Assembly: GCA_036346355.1 (NCBI GenBank)
Contig: CM070578.1
Coordinates: 13,902,501-13,966,500 of the forward strand
Source of the DNA: Rhipidocladum racemiflorum
Taxonomy: Eukaryota > Streptophyta > Magnoliopsida > Poales > Poaceae
DNA: 64,000 nucleotides
Direction: 5' to 3'
The position numbers were made by a program, and so were the translations under genes. Positions 60,431 through 64,000 of this stretch are shown in pieces (position 1 is the first letter of the stretch; each line of letters begins with the position of its first letter). The notes beneath the pieces are model-generated. The model was not told the origin of the DNA. It did not search any database and saw only the letters and a program-made list of their open reading frames with translations.

Positions 60431-60801
60431 AGATTTGATAAAACCAACCATAAATTCTTTAAGCATAACATTAGACGAGTACAAGGGGTTAGTGCTCTTT
60501 CACAACCTCTCGAACTTTTTAGGACCCTTCGATCCTCGCCCTATACAAGAATATAATGGTAAAGAATAGCGTAGCATCTAATTCTCTTGTGCATCTCTTG
60601 CTTTGGAAGAGTTGGTTTATGCTTTCTTGGTTGGTTGGGTTATCCGTGATCACTGCATAGGTTTATATAGCCCTCTTAGTCCTCCTCCAAAGCAAGTATG
60701 ATCCTACTCTGAAAGAAAGTAGGAATCCTAATCTTATTAGGATTCATCTATTACAAATTTCTAAATCCTAAAAGACTAGATACGAGTCACTATAGTTAAC
60801 A
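60430..60801 (-). repeat. Possible Copia-type solo LTR
   Basis: Read on the minus strand it starts TGTTAACTATAGTGACTCG at 60801 and has TATATAAACC (about 60662-60671) in a promoter-like position, followed by a CTTGTATAGGG-type tail. This is the layout of a small Copia LTR. The far end and target duplication are not resolved. Confidence 0.4.
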
Positions 60802-61334
60802 ATATACATCTTGACTCTTACACGTTGATGTCATTGTGCTCCTCTAAAACCTCGCTTCAAGTCGGCTTCATATATTTTTTTCCCACCACCTTTAGGAGTG
60901 CTCCTACCACAGGGCTCATGCATATCACTGCAATGTATGTGTTGGTATTTAGGATTGGCTTCCCGAATCCTCCACCTTATAGTACTTTTTTTGCATAGTT
61001 TGGTTAACTACACCTCCTGTTTTTATAGCCCTCCATGCCATAAGTTTGTATCGTCTTCGACTCCACCTGCTTGTTGGTAGTTGGTACCATGTCTTTGGTC
61101 CCACCACATCTTCCTTTTTCCAACATCTCGCACATTCGCCTTTGTGCCTATTGGATTTTACAATCATCTTTGATTACCTACCTTTGACGATACAGTTTTC
61201 TTCTCTTGATCATAATTTTTATCAAACCTCTCATTGATTGTCTTTTCTTTAGATTTATCTATTAATCAGTACCAACATTCATTGCTTTAGATACATTTTA
61301 TAACCAGACGCTCTTTGCAAGTTTACCATCCTAA

Positions 61335-61621
61335 GAGCATCTCCAAGAGAGAGCCCTAAAAATGAGCCTTAAATTTTAATTTAGGACTCCAACTAATTAG
61401 ATTTAGGGCTCCAACGAAATATTCACTCCAACAATTAGGCCCTAAAACCCAATAAAGATAGGGCTCAATCACAGAGTTGCTAAATATAGCTACTCTCTTA
61501 GGGGCCCTAAAACAATTTGCTAAATTTTAACAATTTAGGGCCATTGCTGGAGTTAATCTTTCCCCCAAAAACCCTATAATTCAAGTTAGGACCATATTTA
61601 GGGCCTCTCTTGGAGATGCTC
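61335..61621. mobile_element. Tourist/Harbinger-type MITE
   Basis: Inverted termini GAGCATCTCCAAGAGAG and (reversed) GAGCATCTCCAAGAGAG, flanked by TAA at 61332-61334 and 61622-61624. The interior is rich in AGGGCCCTAAA-type motifs. The 3-bp TAA duplication fits Tourist MITEs. Confidence 0.85.
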
Positions 61622-62524
61622 TAAGGCTTCTCCCCCACAAAAAAAAATGTTGTGCTCTTAGGGGTACTCAAACCCCCCACCCCCAAGTTGTTAAGAGTTT
61701 ATCAAAGGAATCTTTGGGTCCTTGTTGTTTTTGTTGTTTCCCGTATCTGATCATATCTGTTTGAAGGCAACGTGAACGAATGTATGAAACAAACCGAATG
61801 TTCTATCGTATCCATGGTTCAAAATCTTATCAAGATTTCGATCATCTCGGCTGAAACTTCGTTCTTCAGTCGATGCTGAGATCATAAATATCAGCCAAAT
61901 AAAAAATTTCAAAATGCCACAGTACTTTCAAAATCTCGGCGCGATCTCGGTGATTTCGGCCGAGATCTCGAACATTCGACTGGATTTTAATTTTTGTGAG
62001 CTAGATTTGATTGGATTTGGGGGTCAAGACCATCCACACAAAAAATCAGATTTCAACCACCTTCGATATATATCGAAAACGAAATTTAAAACCTTAGTCA
62101 TATCTCCTCTTTACACGCATGGAGATTAGAAAACAGCATATGTGTAGATAACTGGGGACTCAAAGACTAGCCACACCTTGTAAAGGAAAGTGGACGAGAG
62201 GGGACCGGCAAACTAAGCGTTTACTTTTACTAGGGATAATTTCGCATAAATTTGATTCAGGTTCTGCTAGTCATATGTTTTATGTTCTGTTTGCTAAAAT
62301 TATTGGTATTTAGTCAGGCGACTTGTCTGGTGTACTCATATTCTAAGCATGTGTTTGCATAAAATTCAAAATATGGGCAAATGTTTAGTTTTTGACACAA
62401 GATTTTGTTGGATCTGGTATCATTTCTGTCATATATGCCATTCAGGTACGTTCTTAATCCTGCAATCCTTACTTGCATGATAAATCAACCGTGATTAGGG
62501 ATTTCAAATAGGGATTTGATAAAC
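61622..62524. other. Gene-free intergenic region
   Basis: No gene recognised. Two ATCTCGGC-rich phrases lie at 61840-61970 without a clear structure. Confidence 0.4.
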
Positions 62525-62706
62525 ATTATCCGGATGTTTTTATTGCCGAAATCATCCAAATATAGGATCATCGGATCATTGTTGAGATTCGAGAGTATCG
62601 ATTACATCCGATGCTATGATTTGATCTAACGGCCCGGTGATATAAGGGTGAGGTATCCAAGGTCCAAAATTTGAATATTAGCTAAAACAAAAACATCCGG
62701 ATGATA
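62525..62706. mobile_element. Small MITE with CCGGATGTTTTT termini
   Basis: Left ATTATCCGGATGTTTTTATT and right (reversed) TATCATCCGGATGTTTTTGT are inverted over about 18 bp and enclose about 180 bp. No clear target duplication was assigned. Confidence 0.6.
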
Positions 62707-63330
62707 TCTATACACTCCCTTTCAAATATATATGATCATATAAACAACCGCAAATCTATTTCTCGTATTAAAAAATGCACCTAATTAGAAATAACCAACT
62801 AGTCTGCTCTGTTTCTCCAAAGTGAGAGAAAAATTATTCAGCTCCATGAAACAATCCTATACCGGTACCTTTTTTTTTTTAAGAAAAAAAGAGAAAGCAT
62901 ATGCCAGTATTAGCGAAGCTAGGTACAACCAACAAACTGGTTTCTATAAATATCATCATCCACGTGCATATTTGTACTTGTACATCAACACATAGTAAAG
63001 GGTACATTTCAATAGGCTAATATTACATCTATTATGTGGGAAGGAATTGGAGGCCTCTCAAGTTATCCACCTCACCTTTATGCTAATTTGCGAAAAAGTC
63101 CCTCTCTTTTCTTTGAATTATGGATAGATCCCTGTAAATTACAAAGAGGTCTTTTGTGATTTTTTGTGAGGGTAAAAAAAACATTTTCAAATTGCATTTA
63201 GGTCCCTGATTTGTTACTTTACGAAAAAAACTCCCCGCTAAATACAAATTTCGAACGAGCCCTTTTCTAATCTTTCATGATAGCAATCAGGTTAAAAAAT
63301 ATAACAAACAGGTCCCCGGCTCTTACGTCC
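62707..63330. other. Gene-free AT-rich region
   Basis: Nothing recognisable beyond poly-T/poly-A tracts (62870-62890) and loosely repeated phrases such as TTTAGGTCCCTGATTTG. Confidence 0.4.
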
Positions 63331-63336
63331 AAGTCC

Positions 63337-64000
63337 TTTCTCTGTTTTTCCCAGAAAAAATATTTTCGTCAACAGAAATATGTGTACAGCTCTATCTTTA
63401 GAAAAAAAATTCAACTCGATCTCTAATCTCTAAATTTTTCCCCCAACTCGATCTCTAATATTTTTTGAAACGTGTATTATTACTCATTGAACGCATAGAG
63501 TTCTAAACTCGATAAAAGACGGTTGGCATCTCTAATATTTTTTGGAACATGTATTATTACCCGGTTAACACATAGCGTATTAAACTCGACAGAAGGAGGT
63601 TAGCCGGGTAATGATAAAGTGTTAACTAAATTCGTCAAAAGAAATATGTGTCCAGGTCATTTCTTCGTTTTTCCCAAAAAAAATATTTTTCATCAACAGA
63701 TATATGTGTACAGCTCTATCTCTAGACTTTTTTTTCCCAACTCGATCTTTAATCTCTAGACTTTTTTTCCCAACTCGATCTCTAATATTTTCGAAACTTG
63801 TATTATTATTCGGTGAACGCATGGATTGCTAAACTCGACAAAAGAAGGTTGGCATCTCTAATATTTTTCGGAACATGTATTATTACCTGGTTAACATATG
63901 GAGTGTTAAACTCGACAAAAGAAGGTTGACTCTTGACTGGGTAATAATAAAATGTTAATCAAATTCGTCAAAAGAAATATGTGTGCAACTATATCTCTCT
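63337..64000. repeat. Nested tandem repeat, about 322-bp unit, running off the window
   Basis: Units begin with TTTTTCCCA(G/A)AAAAAATATT at about 63345 and 63669; a third start (CGTCAAAAGAAATATGTGTG) is near 63967. Within each unit an inner block of about 85 bp (CTCTAATATTTT..GAAC..GTATTATTA...AACTCGA) is itself doubled. Confidence 0.85.

Noticed and set aside
63337..64000. CRISPR-like array
   Set aside because: Units are long, diverged and without unique spacers; this is a plant tandem repeat.

Overview
This window is nuclear DNA from a grass (Poaceae), rice-like in its repeat repertoire. The evidence is interrupted genes with GT-AG introns, a cytokinin oxidase/dehydrogenase of the monocot type, and a dense mix of MITEs, hAT, Harbinger, CACTA and Ty3/Gypsy elements. 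The species cannot be fixed from sequence alone. I saw no rRNA, tRNA, CRISPR array or bacterial-style gene.

Two host genes look intact. (1) An 11-exon gene on the minus strand (29419 down to 18593) encodes a 1553-residue protein. It has a long disordered N-terminus built of FVFG-type repeats, then TPR repeats, then a C-terminal J-domain with its HPD motif (plant TPR15/TPR16, DNAJC7-like class). (2) A 5-exon gene on the minus strand (58481 down to 56417) encodes a 518-residue cytokinin oxidase/dehydrogenase. Both exon models were assembled by hand from splice sites and keep the reading frame through every junction.

Layout: 1-2014 and 7840-9950 hold two opposite-facing copies of one non-coding, long-LTR-like family. 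2015-7800 is gene-free and carries minisatellites and a Stowaway MITE. 9445-10340 shows hAT-like termini. 11736-17270 is a PIF/Harbinger element with an intact-looking transposase and a decaying MYB/SANT-like partner gene. 17306-17592 is a small MITE with a later duplication. 18593-29419 is the TPR-J gene. 30848-40515 is a repeat graveyard: a 219-bp tandem array, several LTR-like pieces, a CACTA remnant next to a receptor-like kinase fragment, and a second copy of the small MITE. 41307-41960 is a clean non-autonomous hAT element. 43314-54747 is a complete but mutated Ty3/Gypsy element with two LTRs, a 5-bp target duplication, two RNase H regions and an antisense gene resembling a plant-mobile-domain protein. 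56417-58481 is the cytokinin oxidase. 59127 to the end is MITEs, a possible Copia-type solo LTR and a nested tandem repeat that runs off the window.

The two host genes have no obvious shared pathway: one is a co-chaperone and the other degrades a hormone. Most of the interest is in the transposons: gene capture, asymmetric decay, an unusual hexamer bias in the Gypsy element, and a recurring hairpin in otherwise diverged LTR-like sequences.
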